Notes: generated by a model not told the origin, from the sequence alone. A DNA stretch of 64,000 bases from Pseudomonas viridiflava (GCF_900583165.1 NZ_UTKY01000001.1:124001-188000), one strand, 5' to 3'; shown: positions 1 to 10,069, counted from the stretch's first letter. Program-made: numbers and translations.

Positions 1-169
1 CGAGCTGCTCTTTCAATGCCTGACCACCGAGGGCGAGTTGCTGGCGGGCTGGTCTCGCGGCACGGTCGGTGTTGATGATGCCGGGCGTACCACGCTGGCC
101 TTCGTCTGGGGTTGGTTATCAGGGGCGACGGGCGGCGGGGAGTCCAGCTACGTAGAGGTTGTCGCTTAG
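1..169 (+). CDS. C-terminal end of an unidentified protein (partial at left edge)
   Basis: Frame 2 of the plus strand is open from the window edge to a TAG at 167-169 and encodes about 55 residues ending in SSYVEVVA. Third codon positions are rich in G and C, as in neighbouring real genes, and the stop lies 8 bases from the stop of the converging pbpC gene, which is typical of two genes meeting tail to tail. The visible tail has glycine-rich and tryptophan-containing stretches (WGWLSGATGGG) but I do not recognise a family. The start and most of the gene lie outside the window, so no function is assigned. Confidence 0.45.
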   Translation, partial: ELLFQCLTTEGELLAGWSRGTVGVDDAGRTTLAFVWGWLSGATGGGESSYVEVVA

Positions 170-177
170 CGGCCCGA

Positions 178-2475
178 TCACGGCACAAACTCCACCCGCA
201 AGCCGCGCCCCGCACTGCGCCCCTGATCATCCGTCACCCGCAACCGATACTCACCCGACTTGCCCGGCCGCCAGTTCAACGTAGCCTGCGGCGGGCCTTG
301 GCCGATCAGGGTTTGGTCCGCGAACCAATACAACGTCGCCGCATCACTGGCCGCATTGGCATTGAGCGGGATGCTTTCCTGCGGTTGGGACAGGCGCAAC
401 TGGTAGCTCACCTGGGTCAGCGGCGAACGGATCTGCGGCGCTTCGCTCTGGTCGCTGATACGGTTGGGCTGGCAGTTCTTCATCACGTTGGGCGGCGTGC
501 GCCGTGGCAGGCCGGCGGCGCGGTACAGGCGTTGTACGTCGCTGGGCCAGAACTCGAAGACTTCTTCACGGGTGTATTGCGCCTCAAACGGCGGGCATGC
601 GGCCTTGCCTGTGCGGGTGTCGATCAGCACCTGGCGGTGCAGGTTGGACACGCGAATCGGCGAGACGCCCGGGATGTACCAGGTTTTGCGGGTTTGCGGG
701 CACCAGCGGTTGGGCAGCTCGCCGGACGCGGCGCACACGTCGATACGCACCAGCCCGGTGGGTGGCCTGTCGGCCTTGATGACCACATTGGGCAAGGCCA
801 GGGGCAGGGCGTCGGCAATCCGGAAGAACAGCGGCGCAGCCGTCTTGGCGCCGATAAACGCCGGGTTCGGCCGCCCATCGAAGTTGCCTACCCACACCAC
901 CAATACGTACGGGCCAACGAGGCCTGCACTCCAGGCATCGTGAAAGCCCCACGAGGTACCGGTCTTCCACGCGGTGCGCCAATGCCTACTAGGCAAGCCA
1001 TCCGGGCGCGGGTTGCGGCGCAGCATATCGCGCACCATAAACGCGGCCTGAGGCGTGAGCAGTTGCGTGCCGGTGGATTGAGGCTGTTCCTGCAAGTAGC
1101 GCAATGGCCGCAGATGCCCGTCGCCCGCCAACATCACATACAGCCGCGCCAGTTCCTCGGGTGTCATCTCGCCACCGCCGAGGGCGAGGGCCAGGCCGTA
1201 ATGGCTCTCGTCGCGCAGGCCCTTGATACCGGCGCGTTGCAGCAATCCATACAAGGAGGGCGACTTCACTTGGCTGGCCAGCCACACCGCCGGGATATTG
1301 CGACTACGGATCAAGGCATCCCGTGCCGTCAGCGGCCCGACAAAACTGCCGTCGAAATTCTCCGGCTGGAAGTAGCCGAAGTTACTCGGTAGGTCTTTAA
1401 GGATGCTCATGGGGTGGATCACGCCCTGATCCAGCGCCAACCCGTAAAGGAATGGCTTGAGCGTCGACCCTGGCGAGCGGCGTGACAGTACGCCATTGAC
1501 CTGTCCATGGATGCTTGTGGATAAGTAATCCGCCGACCCTACCAGCGCCTTGACGCTTTGATCGCGGCTGTCGATCAGGATCGCCGTGGCGTTTTCCACA
1601 CCGGTACTGCGTCGCTCGGCGATAAAGCCGGTGATCAGCCGTTCAAGCAATTGTTGCAAAGGCAAGTTGAGGGTGCTGTTCAGCTCACTACCGGGCTGGG
1701 ATGCCAGCAACTGCTCACTCAAGTGCGGCGCCAGGAAGGGGATCTGCTGGCGGTTGCGCGCCTCTAGGGGCAGGTCCAGCAAACTGTCGTTACGCAGGTC
1801 ATGTGGATAAGTCTCGCGCCAGTCCGCCATCAAACGCAGCCGCGCGTTTTGCAGCGACGGCCCGAAACGCGCACGCCGCCCCGGCTGCTGGGGGATCACC
1901 GCCAGCGCCAGCGCTTCAGACAACGATAACTGCGCTGCCGACTTACCAAAATAGATGCGGCTCGCCGCTTCGGCCCCTTCGATATTGCCGCCCATGGGCG
2001 CCAGGTTCAGGTAGGCCTCAAGGATGTCGTGCTTGCTATAGCGTGCTTCCAGCCACAGGGCCAAGGCCATTTGCTGCAACTTTCCCGGCACTTGGCGGGT
2101 GTTCAGATCCCACAAGCGCCGCGCCAGTTGCATGCTCAAGGTCGAGCCGCCCTGGCGCTGGCCGCCGCTGTAAGTGGCCAGCGCTGCGCGCAGCAACGCC
2201 GGGGGATTGATTCCCGGGTGCCAGTAGAAATTGCGGTCTTCCTTGAGCAACAAGGCTTCGACCAGTGAAGGCGATATCCGCTCCAGCGGTAGCCAGAGGC
2301 GGAATTGCCCGTCATCCGCCAGGGTCATGCGCAACAGCGAACCGTCATCGGCCAGCACCACCCGTGACGAGGTCACGGCCTGCTCCAGCGGGGCATGGGG
2401 CCACAGCCGCACGCCCGCCAGCACAACCGCCGCTGCAAGCAGCGGCGTCAGGCGCTTAAGGCTTGGTAATTTCAA
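178..2475 (-). CDS. pbpC: Penicillin-binding protein 1C (glycosyltransferase/transpeptidase)
   Basis: Class A penicillin-binding protein of the PBP1C type, a periplasmic enzyme anchored by one N-terminal membrane segment (about residues 10-27). The glycosyltransferase domain shows EDRNF at residues 79-83 and a STLSMQLAR motif. The transpeptidase domain carries the serine motif STLK with nucleophile Ser337, an SRN box, and KTG at 504-506. The C-terminal part matches the extra domain usual in PBP1C. The start is a TTG inside the last codons of the upstream alpha-2-macroglobulin gene, giving a 20-base overlap that implies translational coupling. No ATG occurs before residue 50, so a non-ATG start is needed. 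Pairing of pbpC with an alpha-2-macroglobulin gene is a known bacterial arrangement, thought to couple wall repair with trapping of invading proteases. Confidence 0.95.
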   Translation of the reverse strand: MKLPSLKRLTPLLAAAVVLAGVRLWPHAPLEQAVTSSRVVLADDGSLLRMTLADDGQFRLWLPLERISPSLVEALLLKEDRNFYWHPGINPPALLRAALATYSGGQRQGGSTLSMQLARRLWDLNTRQVPGKLQQMALALWLEARYSKHDILEAYLNLAPMGGNIEGAEAASRIYFGKSAAQLSLSEALALAVIPQQPGRRARFGPSLQNARLRLMADWRETYPHDLRNDSLLDLPLEARNRQQIPFLAPHLSEQLLASQPGSELNSTLNLPLQQLLERLITGFIAERRSTGVENATAILIDSRDQSVKALVGSADYLSTSIHGQVNGVLSRRSPGSTLKPFLYGLALDQGVIHPMSILKDLPSNFGYFQPENFDGSFVGPLTARDALIRSRNIPAVWLASQVKSPSLYGLLQRAGIKGLRDESHYGLALALGGGEMTPEELARLYVMLAGDGHLRPLRYLQEQPQSTGTQLLTPQAAFMVRDMLRRNPRPDGLPSRHWRTAWKTGTSWGFHDAWSAGLVGPYVLVVWVGNFDGRPNPAFIGAKTAAPLFFRIADALPLALPNVVIKADRPPTGLVRIDVCAASGELPNRWCPQTRKTWYIPGVSPIRVSNLHRQVLIDTRTGKAACPPFEAQYTREEVFEFWPSDVQRLYRAAGLPRRTPPNVMKNCQPNRISDQSEAPQIRSPLTQVSYQLRLSQPQESIPLNANAASDAATLYWFADQTLIGQGPPQATLNWRPGKSGEYRLRVTDDQGRSAGRGLRVEFVP

Positions 2476-5400
2476 GCTGGCCTACTTTTCCGCGCCCTTG
2501 CAGGGTGGTTTCGTACATGCCTTCGACGTAGGCCGGTGGCGTATTGAAAGTGCCTGCGTTGGTGGCGCGCACGCGGTAGACGAACGTGCCTACATCGCGC
2601 AGAGCGGTGCCGTACAACACCACTCGATCATCGCGAACGTCCACATACTCCGGCTGCCAAGTGCTCAGCTCGGTTTCGCCGATAGGCGCTTGCCAGCTGG
2701 CCTCTTCTTGGCTGTCTTCTTCCACATAGTCCGACTCTTCACCTTCCTCACTGCTGGCGACTTCCGGCTCCGGCGGCAAGTTATACACAGGCTCGACGCC
2801 GCCTGGCAGCAAGTCGACCACGGCCACTTGCTGCACCTGATCACGGTCGGTGGCACGCAGGCGCAGGCGCACCAGGAATTCATCGCCTACCGCCACCTTG
2901 CTCACCGGCTCGCCCTCAAGGTCGAGGTATTCGTGGATGATCTCCAGGCCATTGTTGATCGGCTTGAGCTTGGCGCCTTTGTCGAAACCGGCTTCGCTGA
3001 GCATGTAGAACGCCGCTGGGCCGTCGGATTTTTCCATCATCAGCTTTTGCGTGGTGCCTGGCACGGCTGCACGCGGCGGCTGGCCTGCCATCTCCAGCAA
3101 CTGTTGTTGCTTGTCACCCAACCAGGCGGTGGCCTTGAGGGTCATGTCGCTTTGTGCGCTTTGGCCATAGTTGTCCAGGGCCCGCAGCAACAGCGCCGCC
3201 GACAGCGAGTTGTAACGCTGTTCGTTCAGGCGCTTGCCGAGTTTATCCAGCAGCGCTGTAGGAACATCGTCCAGCAATTCGGGAAAGTGGCGCGCCAGCA
3301 GGTGCAGGTGTTCGGCATCGTGCACCAACGGGTCGTAGTAGAGACCGTCGCTGTCCCACTTATCCACAAGTGAACGCCATGGGATTTTGCCGAAAAGCGC
3401 ATCGGCCTGGCGATCCTGCTTGAGCAACTTGTAACTGGCAGCCAAGTAGGCGGCGCCCAAGTCGTTCTGCCAGGTGTCTTTAAAGTAGCTCTCGTAGCGC
3501 TCGCGGATATCACTCAAGGCACCGCTCACCAGAATCCCCTGACGACTTAGCAGGTAACTGGCGTAGGCGCGGTTGCGCAATTCCGACAAGCCTTCGCTAG
3601 GACCGTTAGCCAAGTCTGTCAGATACGCGTTCGAGCGCATCAGCAAATCTTGCGGTACTGGCAGGCCACGTTCCTTGGCTTCGATCAGGAAGTCAGTGGC
3701 ATACAGGCTGGCGTACGGCGCCACATCCGGGTTCGCCGCCCACAAACCAAAGCCGCCGGCCTGGTTCTGACGTTGGCGCAGCATGCGCACCGCGCTATTG
3801 AGCGCTTGCTCGGCTTCTGGCGCGGAGCCGCCCCAGATCAATGCCGGCATGGCCTTGGATACCAGCTGTTCGGTGCAGGCATAGCCGTAGTCATCCAGGT
3901 AATGCTTGAGGCCGTTGGCCCATACCAGCGGCGAGGCGGCAACGCCCAACTGCACATCGCGCAGTTGGCTGTACAGTTCGCGGGTGGGTTTGAGCGCTTT
4001 GCTGGCGCTGTCGAAGCGACCCAGGCTCAGGGCAACGCGGTGCTCGCTCAGCGGGCGGATCGAGGTGGTTTCTGCCACCTGAATGCGCTTGCCATCCGGC
4101 AGCACCGCGACAAAGCGCAGGTCTGCCGAACCCAGGGTTTCACCGACCTTGATCTTGAACTCGGCAGTGCCTTCCTTGCGCGGTTGCAAAGACAAGGTGC
4201 TGCCTTTGTCGCCCTGCACCTTGAGGCCATCGCTGGTCTGCAGTTCAAACTTCACGTCGGCCGCCGCATCAAGGTTGCTGAACACCCCGGCGCTGACGTT
4301 GAACACATCCCCCGGTGCCACGAAGGCCGGCACGTTGGGTGTGATTACGATCGGCCCACGCACGTCGGTGGTGGCTTCGCTGACGCCGACACTGTCGCTG
4401 TCGACCGCCACTGCAAAGAGGTGGAGCTTGCCGTTGAAGCTGTCTGGCACTTGGTAATGCAATACGGTTTCACCGGCTGACAACTCCACCAGGCCCGACC
4501 ACCAGGCCACCGGCGGCTGATGTTTACGCTTGAACGGGTTGAGGTGATTGGCCAAGGCGCCTTCCGTATCGCCACCGGGCGCTGCCCCACTGAGCAGGCG
4601 GCTGAATTCCGGCAGGATCAGGTCGAGTATCTGACTGGTACCGACTTCCAGCGCACGTTTCTGGAAGAAGAAGCCCAACGGGTCCGGCGTCTGGTAGCGC
4701 GCCACTTGCAGGATGCCTTCGTCCACTGCATACACCACGGCGCGGCCAGGGCGGTCAGCGTTGACCTTGATATCCAGCGTCTGCCCCGGCTCTATCTTCG
4801 CCGGGCCTTCCACCTTCAAGGCCATGCGCCGTGCGTCCAGGTTGATGCTGAACGGCACCACGCCGTAGGACAGCGGGCTCATGTACACCTCGGACGAGCC
4901 CATATCCCGCACAAACTGCACGTTGACGTAGGCATTGCCTTCAAGCCCGTCCGGCACGCGGATGTGTTGCACGCTATTGGTGCTGTCGGCCTTGAACCAC
5001 TGCTGGGTGTAGACCTTGTCGCGCTCAATGGTGATCAAGCCGGCGCCGGTGTAGGGCGCGCGGATGCTGATGGCGATCTCATCACCGCTGGCGTAGCTGC
5101 GTTTATCCAGGCGCAGTTGCAGTTCGGCGTTGCGTTCCAGGGAGCGCGAGGTATTGCCACGCCCAGCCACGCTGTAGTCGATCTGGTTGAGCAGGTTGCC
5201 GTTGGCGTCCTTGAGTTGCAGGGTGAAATCGCCTGGAGTTGCGGTGTTCAGCGCCTGCTTGGCGCCATCGGTGGTCATCACCAGCGGTGAGGCCGGTTGG
5301 CTGATGTTCTTGATGCGCGACTCGTATTTGTAGGTGCCGTTGGATTGTTTCACCAGCACCGACACATAGCGGTGCTCGACGACGTCGGTAGTCAAACCGT

Positions 5401-8254
5401 CCACCGCCAGTGGCGAAAGGTCTGGCGCAACGGCCAGCCATTGCACCTGGCGCGGTGCATCCTTGGCGACGTACGACAGCGAGTCCTGACTTTTCACACC
5501 CACAAGGTAGGGCGCGGAGGACACCAGCAAGGTACTTTGCGCCGACACGTTGCGACCGCCTTCGGCTTCGTACACCTGGGTCATCACTTGCAGGCGATAG
5601 GTGCTGTAGGCGAAACGTTGAAGGTTCAGGTCGAGCACGGCCTGGCCGTTGTCATCCGCTGTGGTTTCGGCGAGGTCTTCGGTGCTGGCCTCATCCAGGG
5701 AATCGTTGAGGCGGAAGCGGTAGTCGGGGAAGCGGTCGAAGGCCGCGAGCGTTGGGCTCAGGGACATTTTCCCGGTCACGCGTCGCCCGGACGCTGGCGC
5801 GCCGAACAGATGCATCGCGGTCACTTTGGCCACCACCTGATCCGGTGGAATCCAGCCCTGCACAGGCGTGTCGTGCAAGCTCAGGCTGACCTTCATGCGG
5901 TCTGGCTCGAAGTCGCGGACCTTGAAGCTCACGCTGCCCAAGTCAGTGCGAGTCTGCTTTTGGCCAATCAGCTGTAGGGTCGCGGTGTAGTCCCCGGCGG
6001 GGGCGACTTCGCTGCTGGGGAAGTCAAAGGTTTCAAAGCCGCTGGCGGAGAGTTTCAGCGGCTGGCGAATCACTTCCAGGCCGCGCGGATCAGTGATCTG
6101 CAGTTCAACCGGCAGACCCTGCAAGGCACCTTTCCAATTGCCACTGCGCACAATCATGCCCAGGTGTGCGGTTTCCCCCGGTCGGTACAGGCCACGGTCG
6201 GTAAACAGGTAGGCGCTGAGGCGATCGATCGCGCCGTCTTCTTCCAAACCACCTACGTCGAAGCGCGACAGATCCAACTGCTGGGACTGACGGGCAATCG
6301 GTAGGAAGGACTGGTCATTGCCGCGAGTGACTACATACATCAACGGCGTTTTCTCACGTCGCAGTTCATCCAACTTGGCGAAATGCGCGTGGCCTTCGCC
6401 GTCGGTATGGCCGCTGGCGACCGGCAAGCCGTTGCGGCCGATGATGTCGACCTGCGCATCAGGCACCGGCGCACCGTTGCCGATGGACTGTACGTACACG
6501 TCATGGCTACCGTCGCTGGAGCGCTTGGCGATGATGCCCAGGTCTGTCACTACGATAAACCGCAGGTCGCGGGTGGTGCTGCGCTCGTACTCGAACGTAC
6601 GCTCGGCCGGGTCATCCTGGGGGCTCAGCTTAAGTACGAAAATACCGCGACGGCCGCCGTTGGCGGTGAGGTAGTGGCCGAGGTCCACGTTGTCGTAGAC
6701 GGTTTTCGCCGGGTCATTGGACGACAGAGGAATATCCAACGACTGACGTTCAACCATGCGGTCGAAGTATTCGTTGCCGAAGTTCGGTCGAGCAAAGCTG
6801 CCACTGCTCTGGTCCACCAGGTGCTGCAACTGGTTGGGCAGCACGCGGGCAATTTCCACATGGGCGCCGGGCACGCCACGGGCCATGAAGCCAAGGCGTT
6901 TTTCGCCGTTGAGGCTGAGCAGGGCGCCGTCAGACAAGAACTGCAAGGTACGCGGATAGGCCGGCATGCTGATCAATGACGCCGTAGGATTCTTCGCCAA
7001 GTAGCCGCCGATGGCTTCCAGGTTGGCCGGAACGCGCAGGTAGATAGCGCGGCCAGCCGGCGCCTTGAATTTGAAGGCGTGCAGGGTGTTCAGCGGTTCG
7101 GCGCTAGGCACGTGGGTCAGGTTGAGCTTGGTGCTGCGGGCGAGCAGGGCGTCGTCGATGTCGTTGCTGTTGTAGGGGCGCGTGTCGTCCTGGGCTTTTT
7201 CTGGCAGCAGCCAGGCCTGAACCTTACCGGCGATGGTCTCATCGGCCACGGCGCTGGAGCTGCTGAACATCAGCACCGGCTCCGGTTCGCTGCGTTCGTT
7301 GTCGACAAAGCTCACTTCGGCGCCGGTAAAGGTCAGGCGATAACGACCGGGCACGGTGACTTGCGCCACCAACGGCGCGGTACTGGCGTTGCCGCCGTCG
7401 CGGGCCTTGAGGCCCTCGTCGAGCCTGGCGCTGACCTGTGTGCTTTCAAGCGGTGTGGCCAGGGCGGCGGAACGCACGTAGGCGTTGAGTTTCTTCTCGT
7501 CGAAGGTGACTTCCGGGCGGTTGGGCAACTGGGCGTCGCGGTAGGCCAGGCCTTTGTCGAGGGTCACCGTTACGCGCTTGCGTAGGCTGTCCTCATCCAC
7601 CGGGTGGGAAAAATGGAAGGTGGCGACCAGCTGTTTCAGCGTCGGGTTGGACGGGTCTTGATACAACTCGTTTTGCGCCAGGGTGGCGCGGAACGGTGGG
7701 GTGGAGAATTGAGCGCTGTACTGGTCCAGCAACACGCCGTCGGCCAGCAGGTTTTTCTTCGCCAGGTCGAGGGTATAGCCGGCGTCGATGGGCCAGTCTT
7801 TTTCCGGCACGAACAGCAAGGTGCGGTCATCGGACCAGCGCCAGGTACCCGCCACACTTGGTTTGAGCGTGATGCCCTCGGTCACCGGCTTGCCAATTGC
7901 CGCCAGTGGGGCCACGGACTCGGCGAAGCGAACCTGCAAGTTATCCACAACCGGCGTTGGCTGGGTGTAGTCGGTCAGGTTGGGTTTGTGCAGCGAATAA
8001 CTTGCGGTGTGAGGTTGCGGCAGGTGGGAATACCACTGCCAGCCGTAGTAGCCAGCGGCGGCCACCAACACCAAGCCCAACACACCTGCACTCGCCTGGC
8101 GCGGATAGGCACGCGCTTTGTGGCCCACGTTAGCCAGGCCACGGCCGATAGCGCGCAGCCAGTACGGCGGATGCCATTCGCCGAAAACAGCCCCCACCAC
8201 AGTCGCTAACGCACCGGCAATGCGGCGGCTGATCGCTTTGAACGAGTCGAACAT
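2456..8254 (-). CDS. yfhM: Bacterial alpha-2-macroglobulin (YfhM type, thioester class)
   Basis: Protein of about 1,932 residues with the macroglobulin (MG) domain architecture of bacterial alpha-2-macroglobulins, periplasmic traps that bind proteases covalently. The thioester motif CTEQ is intact, with the cysteine at about residue 1460, in the segment DDYGYACTEQLVSKAMP. An alpha-helical toroid (thioester domain) follows, then C-terminal MG domains with an acidic stretch (EVASSEEGEES). Unlike E. coli YfhM, which is a lipoprotein, the N-terminus here has no lipobox. It has instead a basic cytoplasmic-looking segment and one membrane helix at about residues 58-75, so it is probably anchored as a type II membrane protein. 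I chose the second ATG (8254) because an AGGGA sequence sits at good distance; an ATG three codons earlier is possible. It is translationally coupled to pbpC downstream. Confidence 0.93.
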   Translation of the reverse strand: MFDSFKAISRRIAGALATVVGAVFGEWHPPYWLRAIGRGLANVGHKARAYPRQASAGVLGLVLVAAAGYYGWQWYSHLPQPHTASYSLHKPNLTDYTQPTPVVDNLQVRFAESVAPLAAIGKPVTEGITLKPSVAGTWRWSDDRTLLFVPEKDWPIDAGYTLDLAKKNLLADGVLLDQYSAQFSTPPFRATLAQNELYQDPSNPTLKQLVATFHFSHPVDEDSLRKRVTVTLDKGLAYRDAQLPNRPEVTFDEKKLNAYVRSAALATPLESTQVSARLDEGLKARDGGNASTAPLVAQVTVPGRYRLTFTGAEVSFVDNERSEPEPVLMFSSSSAVADETIAGKVQAWLLPEKAQDDTRPYNSNDIDDALLARSTKLNLTHVPSAEPLNTLHAFKFKAPAGRAIYLRVPANLEAIGGYLAKNPTASLISMPAYPRTLQFLSDGALLSLNGEKRLGFMARGVPGAHVEIARVLPNQLQHLVDQSSGSFARPNFGNEYFDRMVERQSLDIPLSSNDPAKTVYDNVDLGHYLTANGGRRGIFVLKLSPQDDPAERTFEYERSTTRDLRFIVVTDLGIIAKRSSDGSHDVYVQSIGNGAPVPDAQVDIIGRNGLPVASGHTDGEGHAHFAKLDELRREKTPLMYVVTRGNDQSFLPIARQSQQLDLSRFDVGGLEEDGAIDRLSAYLFTDRGLYRPGETAHLGMIVRSGNWKGALQGLPVELQITDPRGLEVIRQPLKLSASGFETFDFPSSEVAPAGDYTATLQLIGQKQTRTDLGSVSFKVRDFEPDRMKVSLSLHDTPVQGWIPPDQVVAKVTAMHLFGAPASGRRVTGKMSLSPTLAAFDRFPDYRFRLNDSLDEASTEDLAETTADDNGQAVLDLNLQRFAYSTYRLQVMTQVYEAEGGRNVSAQSTLLVSSAPYLVGVKSQDSLSYVAKDAPRQVQWLAVAPDLSPLAVDGLTTDVVEHRYVSVLVKQSNGTYKYESRIKNISQPASPLVMTTDGAKQALNTATPGDFTLQLKDANGNLLNQIDYSVAGRGNTSRSLERNAELQLRLDKRSYASGDEIAISIRAPYTGAGLITIERDKVYTQQWFKADSTNSVQHIRVPDGLEGNAYVNVQFVRDMGSSEVYMSPLSYGVVPFSINLDARRMALKVEGPAKIEPGQTLDIKVNADRPGRAVVYAVDEGILQVARYQTPDPLGFFFQKRALEVGTSQILDLILPEFSRLLSGAAPGGDTEGALANHLNPFKRKHQPPVAWWSGLVELSAGETVLHYQVPDSFNGKLHLFAVAVDSDSVGVSEATTDVRGPIVITPNVPAFVAPGDVFNVSAGVFSNLDAAADVKFELQTSDGLKVQGDKGSTLSLQPRKEGTAEFKIKVGETLGSADLRFVAVLPDGKRIQVAETTSIRPLSEHRVALSLGRFDSASKALKPTRELYSQLRDVQLGVAASPLVWANGLKHYLDDYGYACTEQLVSKAMPALIWGGSAPEAEQALNSAVRMLRQRQNQAGGFGLWAANPDVAPYASLYATDFLIEAKERGLPVPQDLLMRSNAYLTDLANGPSEGLSELRNRAYASYLLSRQGILVSGALSDIRERYESYFKDTWQNDLGAAYLAASYKLLKQDRQADALFGKIPWRSLVDKWDSDGLYYDPLVHDAEHLHLLARHFPELLDDVPTALLDKLGKRLNEQRYNSLSAALLLRALDNYGQSAQSDMTLKATAWLGDKQQQLLEMAGQPPRAAVPGTTQKLMMEKSDGPAAFYMLSEAGFDKGAKLKPINNGLEIIHEYLDLEGEPVSKVAVGDEFLVRLRLRATDRDQVQQVAVVDLLPGGVEPVYNLPPEPEVASSEEGEESDYVEEDSQEEASWQAPIGETELSTWQPEYVDVRDDRVVLYGTALRDVGTFVYRVRATNAGTFNTPPAYVEGMYETTLQGRGKVGQLEITKP

Positions 8255-8381
8255 GGTGAGCATCCCTGGCTAAGTGCGGCGTATCTTACACGCGTCTTTG
8301 ATACAAAAGATTACCCAGATACGCTGCGCCACAGGGTACTCGTGCTACGAGATTGCTTGTTACAGACGTTGTCGCAGAACA

Positions 8382-8475
8382 AATGTGGGAGGGGGCTTGC
8401 CCCCGATTGCGGAGTGTCAGCTACGAATAGGTTGGCTGATACACCGCCATCGGGGGCAAGCCCCCTCCCACATTT
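8382..8475. repeat. REPIN: two inverted REP elements (TGTGGGAGGGGGC type)
   Basis: Two copies of a REP palindrome in inverted orientation. ATGTGGGAGGGGGCTTGCCC lies at the left and its reverse complement at the right, separated by about 45 bases of less conserved sequence. This is the standard REPIN form spread by RAYT transposases in Pseudomonas. It lies between the promoter of the macroglobulin gene and the end of the ynbB-like gene. Confidence 0.9.
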
Positions 8476-8505
8476 TGATCTTTATCTGGTTTTAAATCGG
8501 TGGGG

Positions 8506-9438
8506 TCAGGTCCACCAGTAGCGCACAAGGTGGAAGAAAATCGGCGCGGCAAAGCACACCGAATCCAGCCGGTCCAGCATGCCGCCATGCCCTTCGATCA
8601 TATGTCCCCAATCCTTCACGCCGCGGTCGCGCTTGATCGCCGACATCACGATGCCGCCTGCAAACCCCAGCAGGTTGATCAACAGCGCAATCAGGAACGA
8701 CTGCCACGGGTTGAACGGCGTGGTCCACCACAGCGCTGCGCCGATCAGGGATGACAGCAAAATCCCGCCGACAAAGCCTTCTACGGTTTTGGACGGCGAC
8801 AGATTGGGCGCGATCTTGTGTTTGCCGAACAACTTCCCACATACGTACTGGAGCACGTCCGACAATTGCACCACGATTACCAGGTAGGCGATCAGCAATA
8901 GATTGCGGCCTTCATAGCCTGGAATGTCGAGGGTTAGCAGGGCGGGTACAAAGGATACGCAGAACACCGCGATCATCAGGCCCCACTGCACTTTCGAGGC
9001 ACGTTCCAGGAAGTGCGTGGTATCGCCGCCTAGGGAGGCGAGGATCGGCAGCAGCAAAAACACGTACACCGGGATGAAGATCGAGAACAGCCCGTACCAA
9101 TCCGAGTAGATCAGCAGGTATTGCAGCGGCAATGCCAGGTAGAACGCCGCCACCAGCGCCGGGTAGTCGCTGCGGCGCGTGGGCGTAAGGGTGAGGAATT
9201 CGCGCAGGGCGTAGAACGATACCGCGTAAAACAGCAGGATCACCGCGCCAGTGCCGAGCCAGAAGGCGATGCCGATCACCACCACCATGACCCACCAGGC
9301 GTTGATGCGGGCGTTGAGGTTATCGATCACCGCGTTGGGCGTGCCACGGGTGCGCAGCTTGAGGATCAGGCCGATCAGCGAGGCAAGCACCAGGATCGCG
9401 CCGATGCCGCCGAACAGCATTATGGTCTGGCTGTGCAT
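8506..9438 (-). CDS. ynbB: Phosphatidate cytidylyltransferase-like protein (CdsA/YnbB type)
   Basis: Polytopic membrane protein of about 310 residues that would make CDP-diacylglycerol from phosphatidate and CTP. The C-terminal half carries the CTP_transf_1 signature region: SPSKTVEGFVGG, followed by GVKDWGHMIEGHGGMLDRLDS, close to the family consensus with its conserved D and G residues. Several hydrophobic helices precede it. The start at 9438 lies one base after the stop of the acyltransferase gene; an upstream ATG would overlap that gene by 35 bases and is less likely. It is the last gene of a six-gene minus-strand cluster. It is probably a second copy beside the housekeeping cdsA, supplying activated lipid to the phosphatidyltransferase at the head of the cluster. 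Confidence 0.88.
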   Translation of the reverse strand: MHSQTIMLFGGIGAILVLASLIGLILKLRTRGTPNAVIDNLNARINAWWVMVVVIGIAFWLGTGAVILLFYAVSFYALREFLTLTPTRRSDYPALVAAFYLALPLQYLLIYSDWYGLFSIFIPVYVFLLLPILASLGGDTTHFLERASKVQWGLMIAVFCVSFVPALLTLDIPGYEGRNLLLIAYLVIVVQLSDVLQYVCGKLFGKHKIAPNLSPSKTVEGFVGGILLSSLIGAALWWTTPFNPWQSFLIALLINLLGFAGGIVMSAIKRDRGVKDWGHMIEGHGGMLDRLDSVCFAAPIFFHLVRYWWT

Positions 9439-9439
9439 A

Positions 9440-10060
9440 TCAGGAATGCTCCGGGGCAAGGGCGAGCAAGGCATCGCGGGTACGGGCGAGGAAGGCGCCT
9501 TTGTCTTCGTCTTGTTCCAATTGCAGCGGCGCGCCGAAGCTGGTGGTGCACAGCAACGGCAGCGGCAGTACGCGACCCTTGGGCATGACCCGATTGAGGT
9601 TGGCTATCCACACGGGGACCAACTCGGCCTGTGGGTAACTTTTTGCCAGGTGGTAAAGCCCGCTTTTGAATGGCAGCAGGCCGTCTTCCAGGTTGCGCGT
9701 GCCTTCAGGGAAGATGATCAGCGAGTCGCCGCTTTCCAGGGCGTGAAGCATGGGCTGCAACGGGTTATCCACAGGATCTTTGCGTTCACGGTCGATCAAC
9801 ACGCCGTTGAACACGCGATTGATGATGTAGCGGCGCAGGGCGCTTTTATTCCAGTAATCACTGCCGGCCACCGGGCGCGTGAATTTGCGCAGGTTCTGCG
9901 GCAACGACGCCCACAGCAACACGAAGTCGCCGTGGCTGCTGTGGTTGGCGAAGTAGATGCGTTGCACCGGCACCGGCGCGCAGCCGAGCCACAGGCTGCG
10001 GGCGCCGGTGACGGTGCGGGCCATGGAGGTGATGAGCGTGGCGACCACGGGTTCGAACAT
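9440..10060 (-). CDS. 1-acyl-glycerol-3-phosphate acyltransferase-like protein (PlsC family)
   Basis: LPLAT-family acyltransferase of 206 residues, predicted to acylate lysophosphatidate or a related glycerolipid at the inner membrane. The catalytic motif is NHSSHGD at residues 39-45 (NHx4D), and the substrate-binding motif FPEGTRN is present further on. The enzyme is shorter than E. coli PlsC (245 residues). A good ribosome site, AAGGA, precedes the ATG. It sits between a cytidylyltransferase-like gene and a small membrane protein gene. Together they could build a phosphatidate, activate it and transfer it. Substrate specificity cannot be read from sequence. Confidence 0.87.
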   Translation of the reverse strand: MFEPVVATLITSMARTVTGARSLWLGCAPVPVQRIYFANHSSHGDFVLLWASLPQNLRKFTRPVAGSDYWNKSALRRYIINRVFNGVLIDRERKDPVDNPLQPMLHALESGDSLIIFPEGTRNLEDGLLPFKSGLYHLAKSYPQAELVPVWIANLNRVMPKGRVLPLPLLCTTSFGAPLQLEQDEDKGAFLARTRDALLALAPEHS

Positions 10061-10069
10061 GGGGATTCC

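Noticed and set aside
112..1392. Long plus-strand open frame of 426 codons opposite pbpC
   Set aside because: It lies antisense to a clear PBP1C with all catalytic motifs. Its protein is rich in R, A, Q and H without domain character, as expected for a high-GC shadow frame.
8382..8475. CRISPR-like or transposon-end repeats
   Set aside because: Only two inverted arms with REP palindromes occur; no regular direct repeats, spacers or transposase.
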